Source: Aphodoplasma sp045541115
GTDB lineage: Bacteria > Bacillota > Clostridia > UBA1381 > UMGS1253
Reading direction: 5' to 3'
NCBI GenBank assembly: GCA_045541115.1
Contig: JAZQIM010000002.1
Span: 55,083 to 119,082 of the forward strand
Length of the DNA stretch: 64,000 nucleotides
The position numbers were made by a program, and so were the translations under genes. Under the pieces are notes generated by a model. The model saw only the letters and a list, made by a program, of their open reading frames with translations. It did no database searches and had not been told where the DNA came from. Positions 26,808-35,188 of this stretch are shown here, one piece after another (position 1 is the stretch's first letter; each line of letters begins with the position of its first letter).

Positions 26808-28700
26808 TTAAATATTATCGCAGAGTTCTTCCCAAAGAGCATAAAGCTGGTCAAGTGTTTTTTCAAGCTCTGAAATCTGATTTGACATATCGTTTGCTTT
26901 TACATAGTCGGTCGCGTATTCATCACTGGCAAGAATGGCATTTTTTTGTTTTATCTGTTCTTCGAGTTCGCTGATTGCTTTTTCTGTGCGCTCAAGCTTT
27001 GCTTTGTTTTTGCGTTTTTGCGCATCAAAACGTTTTTGTGCAAGATAGCTTTCCTTGTTTGATGTTTGCGCGATTTTCTCTTTTTCAGGCTCTGCTTTGA
27101 ACTTTTCGAGAAAATAATCGTAGTCGCCGTTATAGTTTGTGATACCATTATCACGCAAATATATAATTCTGCTTGCAAGCTTATTTATGAAGTATCTGTC
27201 GTGCGATACTATAAAAAGCGTTCCGTCATAGTTAGTTAGCGCATCTTCAAGCGCTTCGCGTGAGGCAATATCTAAATGGTTTGTAGGCTCGTCAAGAAGC
27301 AGTGTGTTCGCGCCGGAAAGCATAAGCTTTACAAGTGATACGCGTGCGCGCTCGCCACCTGAAAGCGTACTTATTGGCTTAAACACATCATCGCCGACAA
27401 ATAAAAACATCGCAAGGGCACATCGCAGCTGAGTAAGACTCATTTTAGGATATGCATCATATATTTCATCGAGCACCGTCTTATCGTAGGATAAATTTTC
27501 CTGTGTCTGATCGTAGTAGCCGATTTGTATATTTGTCCCCAAATTATATTCGCCATCAATTGGCTTGAGCTCTCCTGTAAGAATTTTAAAAAGCGTCGTC
27601 TTGCCTGTGCCGTTATCGCCGAGCAAAAACACATGCTCTTTTTTCTTTATCTCAATATCTACATTTGAAAACAGTTTCGTAATCCCGTATGCCATAGATA
27701 AGTTTTTGACGGATAGTACGTCGTTTGAGCCGGAGGATACTGTATTAAAGGAAAAGTGTATCGAATCAAGCTCCTGATCCGGTGCATCAAGGGTCTGGGA
27801 GAGTTTGTCTATGACTTTTTGTTTGCTTTCGGCAGTTTTTATGTTTTTTTCGCGGTTCCATCTTTTTTGCTGCTCGACAATTCCTTCAAGTCTGTGAATT
27901 TCACGCATTGTATTATCGTATTTACGCTTTTTTGCCGTTTGCATCTCTTCTTTAAGAATTAAATAACGCGTGTAATTTCCGCTATATGTCGTTAAAGTAT
28001 TGTTTTCAAGCTCGAATGTTTTATTCGTGACACGGTCTAAAAAATATCTGTCGTGCGAAATGATAATGTATGCGCCCGAATAGTTTATTAAAAAGTTTTC
28101 GAGCCATTCTACAGACGATATATCCAAATGGTTTGTAGGCTCGTCGAGGAGCAGTAAATTTGCATCGCTCAGTAGTATTTTACATAAAAGCACGCGGGTT
28201 TTCTGCCCACCGGATAATGTTTCGAACGGTTTGTCAAGCTCGCTTTCGTTAAAACCAAGCCCTATAAGAGATGAGCGCGCAATACTTTTATATGTATAGC
28301 CACCACGACTCTCGAAACGCGCCATTAGCTTTGCCTGACGCTCGATTAGTAAATTAAGGTCGCCATTCTGATTTTCAATGTCGCAGGCAATTTTACTTAT
28401 CTCTTCTTCGAGAATGAGCATGTCGTCATACACACTCATTACCTCCTCAAAAACTGTCTTGTCGGAATGAATGTCTGCATGCTGCTGCATATATCCTATG
28501 GATGTATCCTTGTTTATAAACACATCTCCGCTGTCAGCATATGATGGGTTTAGAAGCGTGCGAAAAAGTGTCGTTTTTCCGGCACCGTTTACGCCGACAA
28601 AACCAATTTTGTCTTTATCCGAAACGCTAAACGATGCATCCAAAAAAATGACATCCTCGCCAAATGATTTATTAAGTTTTGATGCATTTAATAGTATCAA
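26808..28700 (-). CDS. ABC-F family ATPase (YdiF-like)
   Basis: A soluble duplicated ABC ATPase of the kind that acts on the ribosome rather than in transport; no membrane segments are present. The 630-residue protein has two ABC domains: Walker A GVNGAGKTT with signature LSGGQKTR and LLLLDEPTNHLD, and a second Walker A GDNGTGKTT with LSGGERAR and LLLDEPTNHLD. An interdomain linker rich in Arg and Lys (about 235-310) is the P-site tRNA interaction motif. A Lys/Glu coiled coil forms the C-terminus (about 530-630). The start is a TTG preceded by GGCGGTGA. Whether it is a translation factor or antibiotic protector cannot be told. Confidence 0.93.
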   Translation of the reverse strand: MILLNASKLNKSFGEDVIFLDASFSVSDKDKIGFVGVNGAGKTTLFRTLLNPSYADSGDVFINKDTSIGYMQQHADIHSDKTVFEEVMSVYDDMLILEEEISKIACDIENQNGDLNLLIERQAKLMARFESRGGYTYKSIARSSLIGLGFNESELDKPFETLSGGQKTRVLLCKILLSDANLLLLDEPTNHLDISSVEWLENFLINYSGAYIIISHDRYFLDRVTNKTFELENNTLTTYSGNYTRYLILKEEMQTAKKRKYDNTMREIHRLEGIVEQQKRWNREKNIKTAESKQKVIDKLSQTLDAPDQELDSIHFSFNTVSSGSNDVLSVKNLSMAYGITKLFSNVDIEIKKKEHVFLLGDNGTGKTTLFKILTGELKPIDGEYNLGTNIQIGYYDQTQENLSYDKTVLDEIYDAYPKMSLTQLRCALAMFLFVGDDVFKPISTLSGGERARVSLVKLMLSGANTLLLDEPTNHLDIASREALEDALTNYDGTLFIVSHDRYFINKLASRIIYLRDNGITNYNGDYDYFLEKFKAEPEKEKIAQTSNKESYLAQKRFDAQKRKNKAKLERTEKAISELEEQIKQKNAILASDEYATDYVKANDMSNQISELEKTLDQLYALWEELCDNI

Positions 28701-28769
28701 TTCTAATCACCGCCTAATATTTTATCACAACAAGCAGTGTTTGTAAACTCAAATTATATCCGTATTTTC

Positions 28770-28798
28770 TTGACATAAAAGCTTGTGGGGTGTAGAAT
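28770..28798 (+). promoter_or_regulatory. Promoter for the DUF4430 lipoprotein gene
   Basis: TTGACA (28770-28775) and TAGAAT (28793-28798), 17-base spacer, about 30 bases before the start codon. Confidence 0.82.
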
Positions 28799-28827
28799 TA
28801 TATAAAAAATAAGGGGGCATAGAAAAA

Positions 28828-29220
28828 ATGAAGAAAAGAATATTTTTAGCGTTATTTTTAGTTTTGGGAGTGCTTTTGCTTACTTCGTGTGAAGCAAAAA
28901 AAGGAAATGAAATAAGCGTTAATGTAAAGATTTGCGCAGATTATGAGATTATAAATGATACGGTAAAAATCAAAGAAGAAAATGCAAGTGCCGCTGATGC
29001 GATTGTAGCGGCATGTCAGGCAAAAAAGATTGCATACACCGCCCATAACGGATTGTATGATGGCTTTGCCGGGGTAAAGTCTACGTTAACTGATGGCTGG
29101 CTTTTGTATATAAATGGCACTTTAGCACAGGTCGGGGCGCAACAGACAAGCGTAAAAGACGGCGACAGCGTTGAATTCAGATATGAAAATTATGAATCTG
29201 TGTTTGCTCAAAATTTCTAA
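28828..29220 (+). CDS. DUF4430 domain lipoprotein
   Basis: Residues 1-21 are a lipoprotein signal with lipobox Leu-Thr-Ser-Cys. The rest (about 55-130) matches the DUF4430 fold, related to the C-terminal domain of cobalamin-binding transcobalamin, with TDGWLLYINGTLAQ and VKDGDSVEFRYE. The 130-residue protein would sit on the outer membrane face. AAGGGGGCATAG is the ribosome site. It converges on an ECF transporter substrate component 42 bases away, and DUF4430 proteins are often encoded near such uptake systems. A substrate-capture role, possibly for a vitamin such as cobalamin, is inference. Confidence 0.85.
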   Translation: MKKRIFLALFLVLGVLLLTSCEAKKGNEISVNVKICADYEIINDTVKIKEENASAADAIVAACQAKKIAYTAHNGLYDGFAGVKSTLTDGWLLYINGTLAQVGAQQTSVKDGDSVEFRYENYESVFAQNF

Positions 29221-29227
29221 AAAAAAA

Positions 29228-29260
29228 AAGGAAGAGCCGGTTGCTCTTCCTTTCCTTATT
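29228..29260. terminator. Bidirectional terminator between the DUF4430 and ECF-S genes
   Basis: AAGGAAGAGC and GCTCTTCCTT pair around CGGTT, with a preceding A run of nine and T-rich sequence after. Confidence 0.9.
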
Positions 29261-29261
29261 T

Positions 29262-29885
29262 TTATAGTTCTTTTTTCTTTCGCTTTAATGCGCCGACAAC
29301 TACTGCCGTAAGTATTGCAGCGACGATTGCCTCTGGGATACCGTTTATGCATATTACTGACAAAATAACCGAATAAAGTGCATCGGCAGCAATGTTTTTA
29401 GCTGCACCATAACTTTCGCCGAAAAACAAATAAATCATATTCATTACGAGAAGTGTATTTGTAAGCGAACCAAAAAGACCTGCTATTGCGTAATTTATTT
29501 TTGTATTAATTTTTGTTTTATTAAGTGCGCGGCATACATAATACGGAACAACGCCGACTAATATTCTTGGCACAAAGCATATTACAAGACTCAACAGATT
29601 TCCCGATGTACCATTTACTGAGTAAAATGGTGTAAAGACAAAAGATGTCATATTCGGGCTGAATGTGTTTGTATACAAGCTTGTGAGTCCAAATATAAAG
29701 CCAAGCGCAGCACCGCAACCGGGGCCTAAAAGAAGTGAGCCTATTATAACGGGGACGTGTATGATTGTCGCGTTCATGAAGCCGAGCGGTATGTAACCTA
29801 TACGTGTGAAGGTAAGTATCAGCTGTATTGCTATTATTATAGCTAATCTCACGAGTTTTTTTGTTTTTTCTGTACCTTTCATCAA
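29262..29885 (-). CDS. ECF transporter S component (substrate-specific membrane subunit)
   Basis: The 207-residue protein has about six membrane segments and the style of the ECF_trnsprt family: an N-terminal cytosolic stub, LAIIIAIQLILTF, then the glycine-rich LLLGPGCGAALGFIFGLTSL helix that contacts the EcfT module. It would bind a vitamin-like substrate and work with EcfA, EcfA' and EcfT, which are not in the window. The start is a TTG or the following ATG behind AAAGGAG. Substrate is not identifiable from sequence; pantothenate-type and cobalamin-type components are both possible. Confidence 0.85.
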   Translation of the reverse strand: MMKGTEKTKKLVRLAIIIAIQLILTFTRIGYIPLGFMNATIIHVPVIIGSLLLGPGCGAALGFIFGLTSLYTNTFSPNMTSFVFTPFYSVNGTSGNLLSLVICFVPRILVGVVPYYVCRALNKTKINTKINYAIAGLFGSLTNTLLVMNMIYLFFGESYGAAKNIAADALYSVILSVICINGIPEAIVAAILTAVVVGALKRKKKEL

Positions 29886-29935
29886 TGTAGTATGCTCCTT
29901 TCAAAAACGATAGTGTCACATATAAATGATAAATA

Positions 29936-29964
29936 ACTATATCACAGTTTTTGTGCAAAATCAA
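29936..29964 (-). promoter_or_regulatory. Promoter for the ECF-S gene
   Basis: Minus strand TTGATT (29959-29964) and TATAGT (29936-29941), 17-base spacer. The roughly 45-base leader is too short for a riboswitch. Confidence 0.65.
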
Positions 29965-30055
29965 GAAATTTATATATATATTATAATAAAATGAAAAATT
30001 GCGACAAAAAATTAGAAATTATATTTAATTTTTTCATATATTTTTTATATTTTTC

Positions 30056-30083
30056 TTGACTTTTTTTCAATGTTTGATATAAT
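30056..30083 (+). promoter_or_regulatory. Promoter for sigH
   Basis: TTGACT (30056-30061) and TATAAT (30078-30083), 16-base spacer, in a very AT-rich stretch; leader of about 80 bases before the start codon. Confidence 0.75.
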
Positions 30084-30170
30084 CAACATAGCGATAGGGC
30101 AAAATAAGCCTGTAAATTATGCTTTAAAATTATGCAGTAACGGCGTTTGCTGTGAGGAGGCGGACACAGG

Positions 30171-30809
30171 ATGCAGACTACGGAGCATTGTTTGACATCT
30201 TATAATTCCGTTGCCGATGAACAGTTGGCAATTATGGCACAAAATGGCGACGTCGGTGCAACGGAGTATATTTTAGAAAAGTATAAAGGCCTTGTAAAAG
30301 CGCGCGCCAGAGCGTATTTTTTAATTGGCGCTGACAGAGAAGATATCATTCAGGAAGGAATGATAGGACTCTATAAGGCTATACGCGATTTTCGCGCCGA
30401 TAAGCAGTCGAGCTTTTCTGCGTTTGCTGATTTGTGTGCGACACGCCAGATTGTGACTGCAATTAAAACGGCAACAAGGCTTAAGCATATTCCGCTTAAT
30501 AACTATGTTTCGCTCAATAAGCCTGTTTATGAAGATGAATCTGAAAAAACGCTTATTGATATTGTGGCGCAGACTATTGTATCTGACCCGGAGCAGATTG
30601 TTATTAACGAAGAATCGTATAACCATGTGAGTGCGGAAATTTTCAAATGCTTAAGTAAGTTTGAAAAAAATGTTCTTGATTTATATCTTGAAGGTAAGAC
30701 TTATCAGGAGATCTCAGTTCTGCTTAAAAGAACGCCAAAGTCTATAGATAATGCTCTTCAGCGTATAAAAAGAAAGCTTGAATCGCAGCTTGAGGCGAAA
30801 AATGATTAA
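30171..30809 (+). CDS. sigH: RNA polymerase sigma-H factor (sporulation/stationary phase)
   Basis: Sigma-H directs early sporulation transcription, including spo0A and spoIIA in model species. The 212-residue protein has region 2 (GADREDIIQEGMIGLYKAIRDF for core binding and -10 recognition; ATRQIVTAIKTATRLKH) and region 4 (KNVLDLYLEGKTYQEISVLL helix-turn-helix). The segment PLNNYVSLNKPVY between them is a hallmark of Spo0H. GTGAGGAGG lies upstream with long spacing. Unlike many Clostridia the gene is not next to rlmB or secE here. Confidence 0.93.
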   Translation: MQTTEHCLTSYNSVADEQLAIMAQNGDVGATEYILEKYKGLVKARARAYFLIGADREDIIQEGMIGLYKAIRDFRADKQSSFSAFADLCATRQIVTAIKTATRLKHIPLNNYVSLNKPVYEDESEKTLIDIVAQTIVSDPEQIVINEESYNHVSAEIFKCLSKFEKNVLDLYLEGKTYQEISVLLKRTPKSIDNALQRIKRKLESQLEAKND

Positions 30810-30973
30810 AAAAATATATAGAGCAATTTGCGGATGTGAAAATTCGCGTTGTTATAAAAAGTAAATTTGCCATAAGGCTTATTTATTCTCTACATGGCAA
30901 TATAGACACGGCGGTTTTTTCGTTGGCGTATGGGCGTTGTAGAGCACCAATTATTCAAAGTGAGGGGATTAAA

Positions 30974-31243
30974 ATGTACGAAGACAAGACACTAATCTGT
31001 AAGGATTGCGGAAACGAATTTGTTTTCACAGCAGGTGAGCAGGAATTCTATGCAGAGAAAGGCTTTGAAAATGAGCCGCAGCGTTGCAAGGATTGCCGTG
31101 TTGCAAGAAAGAACGCTATCAGACAGTCAAGAGAGATGCACGATGTTATTTGTGCTGATTGCGGAGCTGCCACACAGGTACCGTTCAAGCCGAAGGATGA
31201 CAGACCGGTATACTGCAGCAACTGTTTTGAAAACCACAGATAA
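30974..31243 (+). CDS. Small zinc-ribbon protein
   Basis: The 89-residue protein carries two Cys4-type pairs: CKDCGNEFVFTAGEQEFY leading to CKDC, then CADCGAATQVPF leading to YCSNCFE. It matches the small zinc-ribbon proteins (zf-trcl and CxxC_CxxC_SSSS types) common in Clostridia, of unknown role. The frame extends 46 codons upstream, but the start at 30974 has GTGAGGGG at good spacing and gives the family start MYEDKTLICKDCG. An inverted repeat TTGCCAT/ATGGCAA (30867-30900) lies upstream. Confidence 0.85.
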   Translation: MYEDKTLICKDCGNEFVFTAGEQEFYAEKGFENEPQRCKDCRVARKNAIRQSREMHDVICADCGAATQVPFKPKDDRPVYCSNCFENHR

Positions 31244-31257
31244 TTTATTTATCAAAA

Positions 31258-31292
31258 AGAAAAAACACACTATTTATAGTGTGTTTTTTTTA
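31258..31292 (+). terminator. Intrinsic terminator after the zinc-ribbon gene
   Basis: ACACACTA and TAGTGTGT arms around TTTA, flanked by A and T runs; it may serve both strands. Confidence 0.9.
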
Positions 31293-31308
31293 ATGTATTA
31301 TAAGCTTT

Positions 31309-32169
31309 TTATTTGCCCTCATATATACTTATAAGATGTCTTCCCGTGCTTGACAAAAGATTTACATAATCCTGCAGAAGCTGTATAGGCTTGTTTTTAA
31401 AATCTGCGCTTTTTACTTCGTATGTCAAATCGCCCGTATAACCGATTTCGGCAAGAGATTGCATCGTTTTTTCCCAGTTGATAATTCCAAGGTAGGGCAT
31501 TGTATGACTGTCATTTGTGCCGTCAACATCATGAATGTGCAGGCAGGCGAGACGTTTATTGCCAAGTGCGCGGATAAAATCATCAGGCATCTGGCGAACA
31601 AGCATAGCATGACCTACGTCAAGGCAACATACAATGCTGTCATTGTTTAATGTATCGACATAGCGAATCATTTCATCGGGGGTTGAGCACGTAGAATGAC
31701 TTATCATGCCGGGATATTGCCACATATTTTCTATCGCAATACGAATATCATATTCTTCTGCATAGGGGATGAGGCGTTTATAAAAATCCATATTATATTC
31801 AAATAACATTTCCGGTGCATCTTTATCTATATATCTAAGATGCTGGCATGGGTGCACAACAATGTTTTTAACTCCGAGATATGACGCCGATTTTATTGAA
31901 AAAACAATATCATTAAACAACTCTTTTGACTTTTCCTTTGATATGTTGCTCGATGGAGCGGGGGCATGTGCCTGATTGAAAAAAAGCCCTTTGTCGTTTG
32001 CATACTTCTTTAAATCTATATAATAAGATTTTTCTTTTTGAAGCTCATTAAAATATGTTTCGGAAAACGAAAAGTCGATAGCATCGAAACCTGCTTTTGC
32101 TGCATAATCTATTGTTTTTTGCGTTCCGAGTATGGGATATAATGAGCCTGAATTTAATGATAGTTTCAT
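31309..32169 (-). CDS. Sugar phosphate isomerase/epimerase family protein (xylose-isomerase-like TIM barrel)
   Basis: A 286-residue TIM-barrel protein of the AP_endonuc_2 superfamily, which includes sugar isomerases, epimerases and endonuclease IV. Likely metal ligands sit in IAIENMWQYPG, CLDVGHAML, LHIHDVDGTND and TYEVKSAD. Substrate is not evident. The frame opens six codons earlier, but GGGAGGATATG is then the ribosome site itself, so I place the start at 32169 (MKLSLNSGSLYP). It stands alone between a terminator and a divergent methyltransferase gene. Confidence 0.85.
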   Translation of the reverse strand: MKLSLNSGSLYPILGTQKTIDYAAKAGFDAIDFSFSETYFNELQKEKSYYIDLKKYANDKGLFFNQAHAPAPSSNISKEKSKELFNDIVFSIKSASYLGVKNIVVHPCQHLRYIDKDAPEMLFEYNMDFYKRLIPYAEEYDIRIAIENMWQYPGMISHSTCSTPDEMIRYVDTLNNDSIVCCLDVGHAMLVRQMPDDFIRALGNKRLACLHIHDVDGTNDSHTMPYLGIINWEKTMQSLAEIGYTGDLTYEVKSADFKNKPIQLLQDYVNLLSSTGRHLISIYEGK

Positions 32170-32403
32170 AAGTACATATCCTCCCATGTGTATTTTTCGA
32201 CTATATTATTACATAGTGGTTATTAAATGTCAAGACGTTTTACAAGTTATTTATGTATAAAAAAAGCTAAAAAATGATGTTAAAACTATTGAAAAATAAA
32301 AGAAAATGTAGTATTGTATAAAATGTAATAACGCTTATGCGTGGGACGAAAACGTTTGAACAGAAGCGCGTTTTTAACCCGGATTAAAAAGTAGGATGAT
32401 GAT

Positions 32404-33183
32404 ATGATAAATATTACTACAACTACAAACAAAACATACAAATTCATAAAATCACTTTTGATGAAAAAGGCGAGAAGCGAGCACGGATGCTTTAGCGTTG
32501 AGGGAGTTAAGTCTGTTTATGAGGCACTTTGCTCTGATGCTGATGTATATATGCTTGCTTTATGTGAGTCGATGTGCGATAAGTGCAGCGAAATTATCAG
32601 TATGGCAAATAAACGCGCAGTGCAGATTTACGTTATTTGCGACAAAATATTTGGCGCGCTTTGTGATACAAAATCGCCTGAAGGAGTTTTGTGTGTTATA
32701 AAAACAAAGAGTACTGATATAGACAAATTTGACGATGGTTTGTATTTATACTGTGATTGTGTTGCCGATCCGGGAAATGCCGGAACATTGATTCGCACAG
32801 CTGACGCAGTGGGCGCATCCGGCGTGCTTTTCTCTGAAGGAAGCGTCGATATTTATAATCCAAAGACGGTTCGCTCCACTATGGGTTCTCTTTTTCATCT
32901 TCCGATTTATGACAATGTTAAGGGCGATGTGCTATCGTGTATGAAGGAAAAAGGCTTTTGCGTGCTATCAGGTGCGCTTTGTGAAGATGCAAAGGATTAT
33001 CAAAGCGTAAAATATCCTAAAAAAACTGTTATAGTCGTAGGAAATGAAGCGAATGGTGTATCGCAAGATGTTTTAAAATTATCTGATGATGCGGTTATTA
33101 TACCGATTTTGGGTCGTGCAGAATCTTTAAATGTATCTGTTGCAGGCTCTATACTTATGTATGAGTGGCGCAGAAATAACTGA
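32404..33183 (+). CDS. TrmH/SpoU-family RNA 2'-O-methyltransferase
   Basis: Methylates ribose 2'-OH in tRNA or rRNA using S-adenosylmethionine. The 259-residue protein has an N-terminal L30e-like substrate-binding domain (about 1-95, beginning with FIKSLLMKKARSEHG) and the SPOUT knot domain with motif 1 DPGNAGTLIRTADAVGASG, motif 2 IVVGNEANGVS and motif 3 IPILGRAESLNVSVAGSI. The target nucleotide cannot be told; related Firmicute proteins are annotated RlmB-like or YsgA-like. Start follows AAGTAGGATGATGAT. HD hydrolase gene follows 19 bases on. Confidence 0.92.
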   Translation: MINITTTTNKTYKFIKSLLMKKARSEHGCFSVEGVKSVYEALCSDADVYMLALCESMCDKCSEIISMANKRAVQIYVICDKIFGALCDTKSPEGVLCVIKTKSTDIDKFDDGLYLYCDCVADPGNAGTLIRTADAVGASGVLFSEGSVDIYNPKTVRSTMGSLFHLPIYDNVKGDVLSCMKEKGFCVLSGALCEDAKDYQSVKYPKKTVIVVGNEANGVSQDVLKLSDDAVIIPILGRAESLNVSVAGSILMYEWRRNN

Positions 33184-33202
33184 CTTTTGTGGGGAAGTAT
33201 AG

Positions 33203-33799
33203 ATGAGTTTTGATAAGGAAGTATTTGAAAAACAATTAAATTTTTTAGTGGAAATCGATAAAATGAAAAGCGTTTTTCGACGCACATCACTTATCGATCT
33301 GACGCGAAGAGAAAATGATGCGGAGCATTCGTGGCATTTTGCTATGTGTGCGCTTGTGCTTTCGCAGTATGCAGAAGATGATATTGACATAAACCGTGTT
33401 ATCAAAATAGCGCTTGTGCATGATTTAGTTGAGGTGTATGCAGGCGATACGTTTGCGTATGATGAGACGGGATATCTCGATAAGCAGGAGCGTGAGCTTA
33501 AGGCGGCAGACAAAATATTTGGTATGCTTCCGTATGAGCAGGCGTGTGAGTTTCGCGCGCTCTGGGACGAGTTTGAGGAGTTTAAAACAAAAGAAGCCTG
33601 CTATGCAAACGCGATAGACAGACTTCAGCCGTTTATAAATAACTACAAGACAGATGGTCTTACATGGAGAGAAGGACGCGTAAACAAAGCGCAGGTCTAT
33701 AAGCGTATGGACCCTATAAGATTGTATGCGCCTAAGCTTTGGCCGTTTGTTGTTTATGTAGTTGATGAGTCGATAGAAAAAGGATATATACAACCATAA
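33203..33799 (+). CDS. HD-domain hydrolase (YfbR-like, probable 5'-nucleotidase)
   Basis: The 198-residue protein is an HD metal-dependent phosphohydrolase. Metal ligands visible are His in NDAEHSWHFAM, the His-Asp pair in ALVHDLVEVYAGDT and Asp in NAIDRLQPF. The family includes E. coli YfbR, a deoxynucleoside 5'-monophosphatase, which suggests nucleotide pool cleaning; this is transferred by similarity. Ribosome site GGGGAAGT. Likely co-transcribed with the methyltransferase gene. Confidence 0.87.
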   Translation: MSFDKEVFEKQLNFLVEIDKMKSVFRRTSLIDLTRRENDAEHSWHFAMCALVLSQYAEDDIDINRVIKIALVHDLVEVYAGDTFAYDETGYLDKQERELKAADKIFGMLPYEQACEFRALWDEFEEFKTKEACYANAIDRLQPFINNYKTDGLTWREGRVNKAQVYKRMDPIRLYAPKLWPFVVYVVDESIEKGYIQP

Positions 33800-33826
33800 A
33801 AAAGCGCCTCATATGAGGCGCTTTTT
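33799..33826. terminator. Bidirectional terminator between the HD hydrolase and cca genes
   Basis: AAAAAGCGCCTC and GAGGCGCTTTTT are perfect 12-base arms around ATAT. It overlaps the stop codons of both convergent genes. Confidence 0.95.
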
Positions 33827-35156
33827 ATATATTATTTAGTTTTTTTGCCATCTCAATTAGAGCTTTTTTCTTGTTTTCTATTTTAGAGTCGATTACGAGC
33901 GAGAGAAGCTCTTTTAATGTATGGCCTATTTTTTCTCCTTTTATGCCGACAGATATCATATCGTGGCCATTTACTGCAAGGTCTTTTAGCGAAAAACATT
34001 CGCCTTCCAAAATTACTTCATCGGTAAGATTTTTTATTTTGTCCAGTTGCTCTATTCTTTTGCCTATATAGTCCGGGTTATGTGCGAGTGTGTCGGCTTT
34101 TTGCAGTGATATAAGGTCAAAGAAAAGCTCTTCACCAAGCTTTGAGAGCCATTTTTTTATGCTCTTTTTACTGTCACAAAGAACAGCGTCATGGTAGCTG
34201 ATAAGTTTAAGCACGTTGTTTTTTGTCGCGTTGTCACATTTTAGCGCATTTAAAATGTCGCGCGTGTGATCCGTGCTGAATTTCGCGTGAGAGTAAAAGT
34301 GGCCTGCACCATTTTCGTCTATTGTAAAGCAGTCGCTTTTGCCTATGTCGTGAAACAGTGCTGCGAGGCGCAAAGTAAGCTTTGGCTCGGTATGAGAGAG
34401 TGTGCATATAGAGTGTTCCCATACATCGTATATATGGTATTTACTGTGCTGCTCAAAATCGAAAATTGATTCTATCTTCGGAGCAAAAACAGCGATTACA
34501 TCTTTGTACTCGTTTATAATTCTGGCGGCGTTTTTGCCGCAAATAAGCTTGAAAAATTCTGCTTGTATCCTTTCGGCTGCAATGTTTTTTAAAAGAGCCT
34601 TGTTTTCATGGATGCTTATGCTCGTGCTTTTATCTATATCAAAACATAAAACAGATGCAAAACGAAGTGCGCGAAGTATGCGAAGTGCATCTTCTTTAAA
34701 ACGCGTTGTCGCATCGCCTACGCATCGTATGAGCTTTCTGCTTAAATCATCTTTGCCACCGAAAATATCGACAAGACCTGATTTTTGATTGTATGCCATG
34801 GCGTTTATTGTAAAGTCACGTCTTGCAAGGTCATAATTTACATTGTCGGTAAAAATAACGCTTTCGGGGCGGCGATTGTCTTTGTATTCTCCGTCAATTC
34901 TGTATGTCGTTATTTCAAGTGGTTTTTTGTCGATAACGACCGTTATTGTACCGTGTTTTATACCTGTTTCAATAACGTGGTACTGATTAAAAATTGATTT
35001 TATCTGCTCGGGTAATGCATTTGTGGTTATATCGTAATCGTAGGGAACTGTGCCGAGCAGCATATCACGTACACATCCGCCGACAATATATGCACTGTAA
35101 CCATTTTCGTTAAGAATATCAAGTGCTTTTTTAGCATATGGTGGTATTTTAATCAT
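33825..35156 (-). CDS. cca: CCA tRNA nucleotidyltransferase with HD domain
   Basis: Adds or repairs the 3'-CCA end of tRNAs. The 443-residue protein shows the class II polymerase start IVGGCVRDMLLGTVPYDYDI with catalytic DYD, the Arg-rich ALRILRALRFAS neck motif, and a C-terminal HD domain (RLAALFHDIGKSD). This HD form is found in several Clostridia. GGCGAGGTGATG is the ribosome site. No polyA-polymerase-specific feature separates it from the related PcnB enzymes, but a single copy argues for the CCA role. Confidence 0.92.
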   Translation of the reverse strand: MIKIPPYAKKALDILNENGYSAYIVGGCVRDMLLGTVPYDYDITTNALPEQIKSIFNQYHVIETGIKHGTITVVIDKKPLEITTYRIDGEYKDNRRPESVIFTDNVNYDLARRDFTINAMAYNQKSGLVDIFGGKDDLSRKLIRCVGDATTRFKEDALRILRALRFASVLCFDIDKSTSISIHENKALLKNIAAERIQAEFFKLICGKNAARIINEYKDVIAVFAPKIESIFDFEQHSKYHIYDVWEHSICTLSHTEPKLTLRLAALFHDIGKSDCFTIDENGAGHFYSHAKFSTDHTRDILNALKCDNATKNNVLKLISYHDAVLCDSKKSIKKWLSKLGEELFFDLISLQKADTLAHNPDYIGKRIEQLDKIKNLTDEVILEGECFSLKDLAVNGHDMISVGIKGEKIGHTLKELLSLVIDSKIENKKKALIEMAKKLNNI

Positions 35157-35188
35157 ATTACATCACCTCGCCAAAAACGTATTGGCAA

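Noticed and set aside
29886..30170. Riboswitch or RNA gene in the gap between the ECF-S and sigH genes
   Set aside because: The two leaders are short and AT-rich, with only promoter boxes recognisable.
30836..30973. N-terminal extension of the zinc-ribbon gene
   Set aside because: The extra 46 codons lack a ribosome site and family similarity; the internal start at 30974 has both.
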